A DNA stretch of 64,000 bases, from contig QANZ01003782.1 in the NCBI GenBank assembly GCA_003254925.1, positions 1 to 64,000 on the forward strand, given 5' to 3'. Positions 34,601 through 46,421 of this stretch are shown piece by piece; within the stretch, counting starts at the first letter, position 1, and the number at the start of each line of letters is the position of its first letter. Under the pieces are notes generated by a model. The model was not told the DNA's origin, searched no databases, and saw nothing but the letters and a program-made list of their open reading frames with translations. A program made the position numbers and the translations under genes. This DNA comes from Chamaecrista fasciculata (taxonomy: Eukaryota > Streptophyta > Magnoliopsida > Fabales > Fabaceae).

Positions 34601-35160
34601 TGATATAGTATTCAGTCTTGTCTCCATTTTAGTTAATGATGAGAAATATTTCTCATTTTTAAGAATGGTATGAGTTGTTGCACAATCTTGCAATCGTAAG
34701 TGCATCCATTCATATCGGGCTTTAGGCAGGATGACTGTTTTTAAGTGGTCATATCTTTCTTTCAGATTTTGCCACAAATTAAGGGGATCTTTTACAGTGA
34801 GGTATTCCACCTTCAGTCCTTCATCAAGATGATGACGGATAAAAATCATAGCTTTGGCACGGTTTTGGTTTGATGTCTCATTTCCTTCTTTGATTGTTTC
34901 ACCAAGACCCATAGCATTCAAGTGCATCTATGCATCTAGTGTCCATGAAAGATAATTCTTTCCAGAGATATCAAGAACCATAAATTCGATTTTTGCAAGA
35001 TTTGTCATTCTATAAATAAAGAACAAATCTATTAAGAGATATACTTAAAAATAAAATAAATATAATATATATGCCACAAAATATATAGACGAAATGGAAG
35101 AGAATTTTTTAAAGAATAAAAGCAAGGGAAAATTTGAGAAATAAAATGTGAGTAAAACTT

Positions 35161-36261
35161 AGGGTGTGTTTAGATAGGAAGGTTAAGTTAAAGGAGGATA
35201 AAGGAAGGGGAGAGTTAATAAAGGATATGTAAATGATTTGTGTTATAAAGGAAGTTTTTAGTAATGGTGTTTGGGAAAATGAGAGATAAATGAGGAATTA
35301 TGATGTGAAATTATTTTAAAGGGTATGTAATGATTGTGGTGGGTTGAAATAATTGTATTGGTATTTTAAAGTTGTATAGGGGTAAAAATGGTAAAAATAA
35401 AGGAGGATAAAATAGTGTTATTTTTGTGTTTGTTTTGGTGTTAGTAAAGTGGTATGAGTAATGATTGCCTCGAAATTTATGCTAAAGGAGGAAATTAATA
35501 ATGGAGATTTTTGGATTGTTATGGTAAAGGAGGATGGAGGTGTGAATGTAGGACCAAAATGTAATTTTTGAGTATTGAATTGTAAATTTTTAGGGACTAG
35601 ATTATATATTTTTTTTTTCTGTTTACTGTCTTTTAATTTTATTTTAAAATTTTGATACTACAAAAAATGTTACCCATGTATATAATAGAGAAGGGACCCA
35701 AATGTATATTTTCTGGGGTATGAATTATGTATTTTTCTAAATTTTCTTCTTCAGTAGTTGCAGAGCAAAAAATATTAGCCATATATATACAGAATGATAG
35801 ACCAATATGTATATTTTTTACACTTCAAAAAATATTACTTATATATATACTNTTTCAAGGACTAAAATTATTTTTAAATAAATTAATAAAAATTATATAT
35901 ATAATATAATATAGTATGAGAGAGAGAGAGAGAGAGGTGAGAGAGAGAGAGAGAGAAGAGAGAGGTGAGTAAAAAAAAATAATAAGAAAAGATGAATAGA
36001 GAGAGAAAGTTGTAAGGGTAATAAATAAAAATATTTTAATATGCAATTTACATACCCTTTGAGTATTTTATTATTTTACAGTAAAAAGTAGGTAATTATA
36101 GGTAGTTGAGTAGGGATATGTTAGTAATTTGAGAAGATAAATGAGAGATAAAGGAGATATAAAGGAGATATAAAAGAGAAAAATAAAGGAGGAAAAGATA
36201 AAGGAGTTCGGGGAGATAAAGGAGGATAAATAAACTTAATTGTTCCATCCAAACACACCCC
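35161..36261 (-). mobile_element. Modular TIR element E3 with AAAGGAGGATAAA repeats
   Basis: Begins AGGGTGTGTTTAGATA and ends with the near inverse ATCCAAACACACCC. Next to both ends AAAGGAGGATAAA-type motifs repeat (35185-35200, 35400-35412, 35535; 36140-36230). In reverse order and orientation it has the right module (35301-35345) and left module (36081-36136) seen in the elements at 6325 and 14651. A GAGAGA tract lies at 35920-35965. It sits in the leader of the copia fossil. A single N is at 35852. Confidence 0.65.
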
Positions 36262-36431
36262 ACGAAGAAAAATTTAAGCACGTACAAATTTTTCACATGT
36301 GTTTGTAATATAATTAATAATAACTATATATGACTAACCAAAATTGAAAGATAATAAAAGGATAAGTTTGATAAAGTCCAAACAATACCTCAAATACCTA
36401 AGGCTCAAATCGGGAGAGAGTCGTGATAACG

Positions 36432-36712
36432 TGTTGTAAAATATATGATATAAGAATACTCAAAGTTGAGAGAAAAGTAGGAGGAGTGTAATTCTTACTA
36501 TCCAACTGAAATTGCTTAATTACATCAAACCCTAAAGCCCCTATTTATAGGCTAAAGGATATACAAGGGAGATGAATCTAACTTAATGTACATCATGAAA
36601 GGATAGGATCATATTCATGTGTATAGAGAAACTAAGGGAAAACTCAAACTTCTATCTACGGAGAATGTCAAAAGACAAATCTGGATATTCACAAAGATAA
36701 ATATTTAGAACA
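36432..36712 (-). repeat. 5' LTR of the broken copia element
   Basis: 281 bases bounded by TGTTGTAAAA and TTTAGAACA on the plus strand, forming the TG..CA inverted ends of an LTR. It contains CTATTTATAGG, a TATA-like box in the expected place. Inward of it lies ACGTTATCACGACTCTC, like the primer-site zone after the 40842 LTR. Confidence 0.7.
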
Positions 36713-36776
36713 ATATCCTCATTGTCGGCAGGTTCCATGGGCATTCTTATAAGTTATAATGTGCCCACTTTCAAAA

Positions 36777-38872
36777 TGAGTAAACTACTATCCAGGTCCC
36801 AGGATTATTGAGGCGCTATCAAATTGGTCCCCAGATTAACGAAATAGGCAAATAAGTCCCCGAATTTTACCAACGTTAGTCAAATTAGTCCTTCTGTCAA
36901 CTGACCATTTCCAAAAATGGTGACGTGGTCGTTAAGTGTCACGTCAGCAGTCGAAAAACTAAAAAAAAAAATTGCCAATTGTGTAAGATTTGCCACATAA
37001 TCATTAATATTTAAAAAAAATATTTCATCTCTTCTTCAAATTGGTCCCTGAGTTATATTTTTATTTCATTATTCTCAATTTCCCCTCTTTTTCATCATCT
37101 TCATTCATTTTAGTCCCAAATCCTCAAAATAAAATTGTAAAGTGTCCCAAAACTCTTCCAAACATTCCAGTTTAGTCCTTAAAAGTGACTTTTTCTTGTC
37201 TAAAGTGTCCAAAACTCTTCCAAACATTCCAATTTCGTCCTTAAAAGTATTTAAAACCCTAACACTTAAACCCCAAATGCTAAACCCTAAAATCCTAAAA
37301 CCTAAACCCCAAACCCCAAACCCTAAAACCCTAAACCCCAAAACCCTAAACCCTAAAATCCTAAATCCCAAAACCCTAAACTCTAAAAAATTTAATTTGA
37401 GCAATTACGTCTCTCATTCATTCATATCCCATTATTCTCAATTCCCCCTCTTTTCATCATCTTCATTCATTTTAGTCCCAACTCCTCAAAATAAAATGGT
37501 AAAATGTCCCAAAACTCTTCCAAACATTCCAATTTAGTCCTTAAAAGTATTTAAAACCCTAAACCCTAAAACCCTAAACCATAAAATCCTAAACCCTAAA
37601 ACTTAAACCCTAAAAAAATCTAATTTGAGTAATTAGATCCCTCACCCATTTTTATCCCATTATTCTCAATTCCCCCTCTTTTCATCATCTTCATTCATTT
37701 TAGTCCCAAATTCTCAAAATAAAATTATAAAGTGTCCCAAAACTTTTTCAAACATTTTAATTTAGTCCTTAAAAATATTAAAAACCTTAAACCCTAAACC
37801 CTAAAACTCTAAATCCTAAAACCCTAAAACCTAAAACCCAAAGAACATCACAATTTTTTTTTTCATCTTCATCCCAAATATCACCATTATTATCATCATA
37901 AGCTTCTTCCACCATCGTCCTCATCATCCCACCCACACACTTTCCCTTCACATACTCTTTCTTTCATGGTCGCATTCACATCATCGCTTATCGCCAAAAT
38001 AGACCTCGTTCTGTTTCCCCCATCACACCCAATCCTGTACTTTTCAACCCCTGTTGTCTCGCAATCGAAGAACAGAAGATCTGATGGAGTGAACTTGATG
38101 GTCGCGACGGAGACTCAAAAGCGAATGGCCGAAATGGGTAAACGACGACGTCGACGACGAGTTTTGATAGTCAGTTGCGGGAATTCTCTCGGAATTTCTT
38201 CAAAATCGAAAGAAACCCCAAAATTTCGCCCCCAATTCGAATTCGAACTCTAGGAATTAAAAATTTCTCGAATTCTCGTTGAGATTCGAAGAAGCTCATC
38301 TCGGATTGATTGATTGATTGAGAATGTGAAATGAATGAATGAATCTCGCGACGCCCAAAATGGTTGTGAACTTGAAATCAAACCCAGAAATTGAAGAATC
38401 GAGCGAGAGAATGTTTAGGGGTTAGGGTTTACAGTTTTAGGGTTTATAATTTGGGGTTTAGGGTTTAGATTTTAGGGTTTTTAATACTTTTAAGGACTAA
38501 ATTAGAATGTTTGGATGAGTTTAGGGACACTTTACAATTTTATTTTGAGGATTTGGGACTAAAATGAATGAAGATGTTGAAAAAGAGGGAAAATTGAGAA
38601 TAATGAGACAAAAATATAACTCAGGGACCAATTTGAAGAAGAGATGAAATGTTTTTTTTTTTAAATATTAATGATTATGTGGCAAATCTTACACGTTAAG
38701 TGTCACGTCAGCAGTTAACGGCCACATCACCGTTTTTGGAAACGGCCAATTGACAGAAGTATTAATTTGACTAACGTTGGTAAAATTCGGGCACTTATTT
38801 GCCTATTTTGTTAATCTGGGGATCAATTTGGTAGCGCCTCAATAATCCAGGGACCTGGATGGTAGTTTACTC
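36777..38872. mobile_element. Large foldback element, TGAGTAAAC family, copy 3, with captured segment
   Basis: Begins TGAGTAAACTAC and ends GTAGTTTACTC with the exact 9-base flank repeat CTTTCAAAA (36768-36776, 38873-38881). The arms share TTTTCATCATCTTCATTCA and TTTAGTCCCAAATCCTCAAA modules with 16441 and 22538. On the left this module plus CCCTAAA-like array occurs about three times in tandem (37130, 37490 and 37720), but only once on the right (38412-38560). The centre (about 37860-38417) is GC-richer and captured. Confidence 0.85.
37960..38417 (-). other. Captured segment shared with the 19398 element
   Basis: Read on the minus strand from 38417 it gives ATTCTCTCGCTCGATTCTTC, matching 20092 onward, then a TCAATCAATCAATC leader-like stretch and an ATG at 38299 (MSFFESQREFEKFLIPRVRI..) that soon meets a stop. 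About 80 bases around 38240-38330 are absent from the 20085 copy. The look is of a 5' UTR plus first-exon piece of a host gene; the family is not recognised. The plus-strand frame at 37966-38253 is a shadow. Confidence 0.55.
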
Positions 38873-38995
38873 CTTTCAAAACACACATAATTGATTATCT
38901 TCTACTTCAGCAATTTGACTGTTTCAGTGTTTCTCAACATTTTTTTTCACTGTTCTTTCTTAACGTCGTGAAAGGGAATATTATATAAATATATA

Positions 38996-39175
38996 TCTTA
39001 TATTATATGGCTCTACCCCTTTCTGGTCGTCCATGTTTAAAACTATAGTCTATGAAATAAAAAATAAGAGAAAATTTACTATTTGGTCTCTCTTTCTTTA
39101 CTAAGTTAACAATTTAGTCCCTTATTTATTCTACATACATATTTGCATGCCCGTTAGGGCACGCAAAGCCCCTAG
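38996..39175 (+). mobile_element. Short non-autonomous Helitron, copy 2
   Basis: Starts TCTTATATTATATGGCTC after an A and ends with the hairpin GTGCCC? pattern seen as TGCCCGTTAGGGCA, then CGCAAAGCCCCTAG before a T. This is insertion between A and T with TC..CTAG ends, the Helitron arrangement. It shares 5' and 3' sequence with 21630-21959 but is only 180 bases, so it lacks any coding part. Confidence 0.72.
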
Positions 39176-39402
39176 TATACATATATATTGTAATTATATA
39201 ATCTTGATAAATATTTTAAAACAGAATATTCAACTCTCCAAAGCTATGATAAATAAAAAAATCAATATCGATCAAATGTAATATTTGAAAATTACTTTGA
39301 GATAAAGTATATATTATATTTGTTGGCCAATAATTTAATTTAAAATATGTGTAGGTATGGTAATTAGACAATAATTTTGGAGGGTTGGTCATCTATACGT
39401 AG

Positions 39403-39748
39403 CTAGGAAGCATGGACACTGACACGGACACGGGACACGACACATACACGGACACAGCGACATGCTAAACTCTCAAAATTACGCGACACGACACGCCATA
39501 TATTTATATATATAAATAATTAAATATTCATAATTTTTAATGAAAAATTTAAAAATTACAAGTTTTATTCATAATATGTGTCATATGTATTATTATTTTC
39601 TCTTATATGTAATGTTAAAGTCACAAAAAATTAATTTATATTTTAAAATTTATGAATATGTGTCGTGTCGGTGTCGTACGAGTGTCGGATACTAACACGT
39701 GTCCGACACGGCGACACGCCCTCAAAATGAAGTGTCCATGCTTCTTAG
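39403..39748. mobile_element. 346-bp TIR element rich in GACACGACAC
   Basis: Ends CTAGGAAGCATGGACAC and GTGTCCATGCTTCTTAG are inverse with one mismatch, and the next bases (GACACGGACACG../..GTGTCGTGTCGG) continue the pairing. An exact 8-base repeat ATACGTAG flanks it (39395-39402, 39749-39756). The centre is AT-rich and non-coding. An 8-base duplication suggests hAT-like or Mutator-like origin. Confidence 0.75.
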
Positions 39749-39756
39749 ATACGTAG

Positions 39757-40416
39757 TGGTATTAAACGGCTAGTCCATGAGACCATGACCGTCATGGGCT
39801 GGCATTTAAATGTATGGAAGTGGGTTTATAAACAGACTAATTTTTACAAATCTACGATTACTCGTATTGGCCTGTGGTTTAAACGATTGGCCCGCGGGAC
39901 CAATACTTTTTAATACAAAAATTATTTTTTTAAAATTAAAATTTATAAAATAATAAAATTATAGTGAAAGATAAATAAAAATACAATGAAATTTATAAAT
40001 TATTACTAGTATTTTTATTTTTATATTAGTTTTAATTATATAATTATTTTATTTTATAATAGAAGAAAATTTATGTAAAATTTTATTTTATTCTAAAAAT
40101 TAATTTAATTTTTAAAAATTACAATTTAAAAAACTATGTGAGAATATTCTATACAAGTAATAGTATTTAGATAAAAAATATAGACAAAACATATATAAAA
40201 TATTTTTGAAAAAATTATATTTAATGACATTTAAAAAATAAACAAATATGCGGGAGAACTCGCAAACTGCCCACGTCATACTCTTTTAGGCCCAATTTTA
40301 AATAAGCTTATTTTATATTGTTTAAGCTTGCCCATTTAATAGTCGGAGCGGGTTAGTCCGCAGATTTAAGTCAATTTTGACAGTGCTATATATATATATA
40401 GTTTAATAGTTTAATT
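39757..40416. repeat. Intergenic, possible inverted-repeat element with GGCCC motifs
   Basis: The left part (39880-39910, TGGCCCGCGGGACC) and right part (40255-40375, GCGGGAGAACTCGC, GGCCCAATTTTAAATAAGC, AGCGGGTTAGTCCGC) have weak complementarity around an AT-rich centre. Ends are not definable. No gene. Confidence 0.35.
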
Positions 40417-40421
40417 GTGAA

Positions 40422-43400
40422 TTTTGTAAATATATCATTTATATGTAATATGTGGATGACTACATCCATGAGCTTTTGCCCTTCTTGAAACATCCCTACA
40501 ACCTCATCATGACTCCATCAATTTAGTCCTTTTGTAACATTTCCATGAAAGCTTATTAGTGTGTTTGGAGTTGCATTATGGTACCTATAATAGCTTGTAA
40601 CCTACCCATCTTCCATTATGTCAAGAGTCCTATATAAAGGGACTTCCTTCTATTGAATTGTAAGTGTGAATAAACATAATAATATGACATGAGGATGAGC
40701 TCTTGAAGAGCTACATCAATGGAGCATATAGGATACTTCTTGAAGAACTAAACCTTTTTGAGAACTAATTTGTATATCTCTTTCTCTCTCTTATATCTAT
40801 CTTTATATCTTTTGTACTTCTTATTTTATTCGGTTTACAACACGTTATCGGCACGAGTCTCTACTGAATTAGAGCAAGGTAATTCTAACATGTCTCCTCA
40901 TCATCCATTGAAGGTAAGAAAGTCTTATTTTTACTTTTGAATTATTTATATTTGATCATGATCTCGTTTATATTTAAATTTATTATTGTCACCTTGAAAA
41001 GGTGAAAGCTATATAAGAAAAGGCTTGAAGCCATATCATCTTTGATTTGATTATCATGAAATTAATAATTGTATCCATTTATGGGTATGTGATAGAAAGA
41101 TAATGTCACATTTTGATAGATCTATAAAATATTGAGACACAACTATTGAAATTAGTTGATAATGGCCTGGAAGGCTATGAGTCAATATATATATTGATAA
41201 GTTATTGATAGAAGTTTTATAGTTGTTGAAGATTTTTTTATGGCTTGAAGCCACATATTATTTGTAATGAATAAGTGCATAGAACAATTGTTGCACATAT
41301 TTTTAATTTTTTCAAAAGTAAAAGTTTGGCTAATAATAGCCTTGAAGGCTAATAATTTATATGAGTTTATTATCATAGAATGGACTATTTTATCATTTTC
41401 AATTGAAAAATTGTTTAATATTGGCCCTGAAGGCTAATAGCTAGTCCATTTAAGGAATTATGAATTCCAACTATATAGCAATTGAAAATGATGAGAATTT
41501 TCCTTGATAAAAATGATGAGAATTTTCCTTGATAGTCTTGAAGACTAATGTTAATATATGTATTATTATATTGATATGAGATAGAAATGAAATTGGCAAT
41601 GTGAATTGATTTTTAAAATTTTTGGCACCACATATCTCCAGTAGAGATGGTGATAATGATATGACAAATGTATTTTTGTGGTTGTCATTGATGAACATGA
41701 AGTTCAAGGATCATATATTTGTATGTAAATATATATTTACAAGACTAGTCATTTTTAATGAATGAGTATTGATTGAAAAGCCAAAAAGTTCAAAATACGC
41801 TAGAAGCGTAATATACATCATGTAAAGAATGATTTTCTCAAAAGGAATAGAATAGAAAAATTTCACTATTGTGCTCTATAAGAGACAATAAATTTATAAG
41901 ATCAACAATTTTTATTTTTCATAAAAGTTATAACCCTAACAATGATTTCAGTACCGAGAACTTTCATTGTATTTGAGAAAAGTATGAGAAATATTTGAAG
42001 AGATATTGACAATTTGAGAATTGTTAAATGAGAGTGATTAAAATCACATTTTATGAATTGTCGACATTAGATAATTGGCCAAAAATTAAATATAGTGAGA
42101 TAATTCCCCCAAGTGAATATTGAACTTTGAACCAGTAGTTCAAACACCAGAAGATGTTAAAATTTGGACTAATAGTCCAAACATCAGAAGATGTCAAAAT
42201 TTGGACCAGCAGTCTTGACAGTATTAGAAGATGTTAAACTTTGGACTAGCAATCTAGACAAGAGAAGTTGTTAAATATTTGACCAGAAGTCAAGACACTA
42301 GAAGTTGTCAAACCTTTATACCAGTAATTTTACCACCTGAAGATGTTAAAATCTATAAAGTATAAATGAGTTTTTATACAAAAGATAAATAAATTTGTTA
42401 AACGTAATGCACTAGCCGTGCAAAATTTCTCACATGAAATGTGAAATGAGGGGAAGATGAATTTATTTTCTACGGATCCAATCAGTCAGATTTTGTATGA
42501 GTCTTTGGAAGACTTGAGTATGTACCAGATTGAAAATTATGCGTTGACGTTATTCGAAAATGATATAATCATGTGTAAGAAATCTTTGAAGGATTCAAAA
42601 TGCCTGAAGCATACAATCTATATATGCAATATTAACATTTTGTTATAAAATGTTTAATATATGCATTACTGAATAAATTTTAAATCATGAAAGAGTAATG
42701 AATTATTGTTGTATTTTTATTGGTAATTTTTTTTTCAAAAAGAGAGAAATAACTGATAATATTAATTTTTGAGAATTTTAAAGAAGGTATTTTCTCAATG
42801 GGGTTACAATAATTTTATATTGATCAATGAATTTAAATAATGATCATTGCATGAAATTGAAACCAATTTGATTATATATGATTATTGATAACTTTGTTAA
42901 TATTTTGTTTATAAAAAATTGTGATTGGTAAGTTGCAAGAAGCAAATACAATATTGTCGAATTTATTATTTATTTCCTATTCTTTATCAATGAGAATATA
43001 GTGGAAGATAAATGATTTTGTATCTTATGATATTTTTATATCAATATGCTATACTCATAAAAGTGAATTATATATGTGTTTAATTTATATTATGTTTAAA
43101 AAGATTTTTATTGATTAGTCATGTGAAATATGAATTACTTTTATATTCGGTGTTTATGATTTTATGTGCTATGGAGTATATCATGCATAAGTGTGATCAG
43201 TATATATAATTCAATATCTTTGAAAGGCAAGGAAGAATTAACTCATACATCTTGAAGATGAAGCACAACACATTTTGAAGATGAAGTGCAACTTTGAGGG
43301 GAAGTCAAAGTACTTGCAAATAACCTACTCTTTTTCCTTCGCTAAGTTTTTGTCCCACTGGGTTTTACTTAGCAAGGTTTTAATGAGGCATGTATTTGTA

Positions 43401-43943
43401 GTGTAAAGATTATGAATATTGTACTATTTTCCTTCCGTTAAGTTTTTTTCTCATTGGGTTTTTCTTAACAAGGTTTTTAAGGAGACATATATTCATAATG
43501 TGTGGTCATCCAAGGAGAAGTGTTGTAAATATATCATTTATATGTAATATGTAGATGACCACATCCATGAGCCTTTTGACCTTCTTGTAACATACCTACA
43601 ACCTCATCATGACTCCATCAATTTAGTCCTTTTGTAACATCTCCATGAAAGCTTATTAGTGTGTTGGAGGTGCATTATGGTGTCTATAAAAGCTTGTAAC
43701 CTACCCATCTTCCATTATGTCAAGAGTCCTATATAAAGGGACTTCCTTCTATTGAATTGTAAGTGTGAATAAACATAATAATATGACATGAGGATGAGCT
43801 CTTGAAGAGCTACGTATTAATGGAGCATATAGGATAGTTCTTGAAGAACTAAACTTTTTTTAGAACTAATTTGTGTATTACTTTCTCTCTCTTATATCTA
43901 TCTTTATATCTTTTGTACTTCTTATTTTATTTGGTTTACAAGA
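40422..43943 (+). mobile_element. Copia-type LTR element without visible coding, flanked by a 5-bp duplication
   Basis: 5' LTR 40422-40842 and 3' LTR 43521-43943 are near-identical copies (roughly 94-95 percent by eye), each with a CCTATATAAAGGG promoter-like box. LTR ends read TGTTGTAAAT../..TTTACAACA. The flank repeat GTGAA is exact (40417-40421 and 43944-43948). ACGTTATCGGCACGAG follows the 5' LTR, a primer-site zone, and a purine-rich AAGGAGAAG precedes the 3' LTR. The 2.7-kb interior shows no recognisable gag or pol; it has repeated GAAGGCTAAT-type and GAAGATGTTAAA-type stretches. It looks structurally whole but non-autonomous, and moderately old. Confidence 0.8.
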
Positions 43944-43948
43944 GTGAA

Positions 43949-45898
43949 ACAATAAATATATTTTGCTCAAAAATTGAATAATATTGATTTTTTTTTTCTA
44001 AGTGTGTAGGTTGAATTCAAATTATAATTTGACCAGAATATAAGTTGAATGTTGTATGAGTAATTTGACCAATTTGAACATTTTGCTAACATTTAGGACC
44101 AAAATGAAATATTTTGTTAATATTTATAATGAATTTAAACATTTTAAAATATAAAAGACCAAAATAAATATTATAGCATATATTTAAGACCAAAATGATG
44201 TTTTGACTTTTTCTATTTATTTGTTTCACGCCCTTGTATTCATATATGCATTGGCAAACCTCACAGAGTTAATAGATTTCAACATAAAAGTAGCACTTTG
44301 CATTCAAATCTTGAACACAAGCGGGAGATAAATTTAAACCACTAATATTATGCCAAATTAAAAAAAAATTCAACAGTTGAAAGTAAAGAAAGAAAGAAAC
44401 AAAGTAATAGCAATAGCTTTTCCCTTTAATTCTAATTTCTAACTCAAAAATCTTGAGTGAGACACTTCTTTTTGACATTGATTTTGTTCGTGCTTGTTTG
44501 GAGTCTTATATAAGTGTCGTTGCTTTTCAATTTTCGTATTCTTTCGTTTGCTTTCAAGTGCAATTACGGTGACGGTCGGTCATATATTGTCTATTACTTT
44601 ATGTGCCCCAACGGCAACGACACCCAAAAATAATGACTTATTGCATTTAAATCCAGTAGAATATATATTTAAGAGTTTTGAATTTTTTTACTTTCTTTTA
44701 TCATTAGATAATATTTTGATCTTTATATAGGATAAAAAAAAACATTGAATGACTTGAGTCTTCTCACCATAATTTTTAGTCTCGACAATTATATAGATGG
44801 GCTTTTGTGCTAATTTTCTAACCTAACTTAAATATCCTACAAGCATTCTATATTTATCTGATGTGGAAGATCTCAAAAAATTCTTTATATCTTTGTATAA
44901 AGTTTTCTAACAAATATTTGACACATAACAAAAATTTGATATATGATTAATCATGATAGAAATAAAATATTAAATATAAATTTTTATATGACTAATGAAA
45001 GAGAATATAAATTAAACCTATAATTAAAAGAATATTGTAACAAAAATATAAAGAATTTTATCTAAATTTTTAAAATATATATATCTTAAAATTAAGAAAA
45101 GTAAATTTTTTTTTCAAAATCTTTTTTTTTTTTCAAATTCTAATCCTTGGGAATTGGGATATCCTTATGATGTGAGGCACTTTAGACTTTAAGAGACACA
45201 TATCCTTTTATGAGTTATATGCCTTTATACCATCACACTTTGGCCGTTTGGTCTCAAAGATTCAAGAGCCAACCAATTTCAAACTCATCATTCTCTACTC
45301 ATGATTTTAGTCAATTTAGACACTATTGATTTAAGTTTTTATCATTAAACTAAAAACATTTAAAAATACGTGATCCTAAATTAATTATAACAGAATATTA
45401 GAATTCAACATTATGATTTAACTATGATTTGATCTTAAAACATAAATTTATACCATAAGGCAATTCTCGTGGCACTTATGCTAACATACACACATGTATA
45501 AATTGAATAAATCATGTACTATAGTGATGTAGTTTTTTATCTACTATTAAACTAATGTAAGAACGAAGGTTTCTACCAGTATTTTTAAAATATATATATA
45601 TATATATCATAAACTATATAAATTTTTTTTAAAGAATATTATTACAATTAAACAAAATGACTTTCCAAACTTATTATTCATAACTTTTCATTTTTAACCA
45701 TAACGTTTTATCATTGACACAAAAAAATCATAACTTTCAATAATGATAAGTCTATAATTACTTAATATATTCTAATGTGTTTATAAGTTTTATATCTTAA
45801 AATTTTAAATATAAAACTAACGCTTGCAATGGCCACTAGTATGCTTTATGAGAGATTATTAAAAAACCAAAAAAAAAATGCAAATGATTCAATATTTG
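43949..45898. other. Intergenic stretch with a MITE remnant at 44035-44215
   Basis: 44035-44215 carries GACCAATTTGAACATTTT, GACCAAAATGAAATATTTTG and GACCAAAATGATG, the right arm of the family inserted at 15115. The rest, including frames at 44494-44730 and 45829-46029, shows no gene family. Confidence 0.45.
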
Positions 45899-46238
45899 TA
45901 AAGGGAAAAAGTATTCTTTTATTCCCAAATTTTACATTAATTGTCTATTTCGTCTCCAATAGGTTTTTTGTGATCAAGTTTGTCTCCAATTTTTCACAAT
46001 TTTATCATTTGACTAATTCATTTCAATGAATTAATGATAGACTTCAACTTGTTTTTAATATGAATTAGGATTTGAGTTTTTTTATAACAATTTTACATTA
46101 CTTATTAGTCACGTAGATTTTATCGTTAATATTTAGTTAAAGTAAGAGCAAAGTATAAAATTGACCAAAATGTAAAACATTAGGGACTAAATTGACAATT
46201 GGTATAAAGATTGGGGACCAAAATGGTACTTTTTATTA
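45899..46238. mobile_element. Inverted-repeat MITE, family A copy 4
   Basis: AAAGTATTCTTTTATTCCCA on the left is roughly inverse to GGGGACCAAAATGGTACTTTT on the right, and the inner TTAGTCACGTAGATTTTATC matches the other family A copies. It lies about 180 bases upstream of the ROPGEF start. Confidence 0.6.
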
Positions 46239-46421
46239 AGTTAATAAATTAATGTGAATATGAACACAAGCTAATTAAGCTTCATATAAAGCGAAACATT
46301 TGAAATAACAGAGTCCACTGAGATCAACTTAAAAGCATTAAAAAACAAACTTGAATTCAAGCATCACACTCACACACATAAGTAAGAAGAAATCACAGAG
46401 AGAGAGAAGTTAGCATTAATT

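Larger units (their letters stand above)
31610..36712 (-). mobile_element. Broken Ty1/copia LTR retrotransposon
   Basis: On the minus strand the order is LTR (36712-36432), leader, gag-like (about 35010-34690), protease-like (34690-34350), GAG-pre-integrase and integrase (34340-33690), integrase C-terminal region (33620-32990), reverse transcriptase (about 32960-32080) and RNase H (about 32070-31610), which is Ty1/copia order. The LTR ends TGTTCTAAA../..TTTTACAACA and is followed by a typical primer-site zone. The second LTR is not found: the element stops in RNase H next to a repeat. Its leader is interrupted by a separate element (35161-36261). The copy is broken, with several breaks visible across its coding parts, and looks old. 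Confidence 0.88.

Noticed and set aside
37105-37537. Frames made of repeated LGFRVLGF or NPKTLNPK
   Set aside because: They are translations of CCCTAAA/CCCCAAA arrays.
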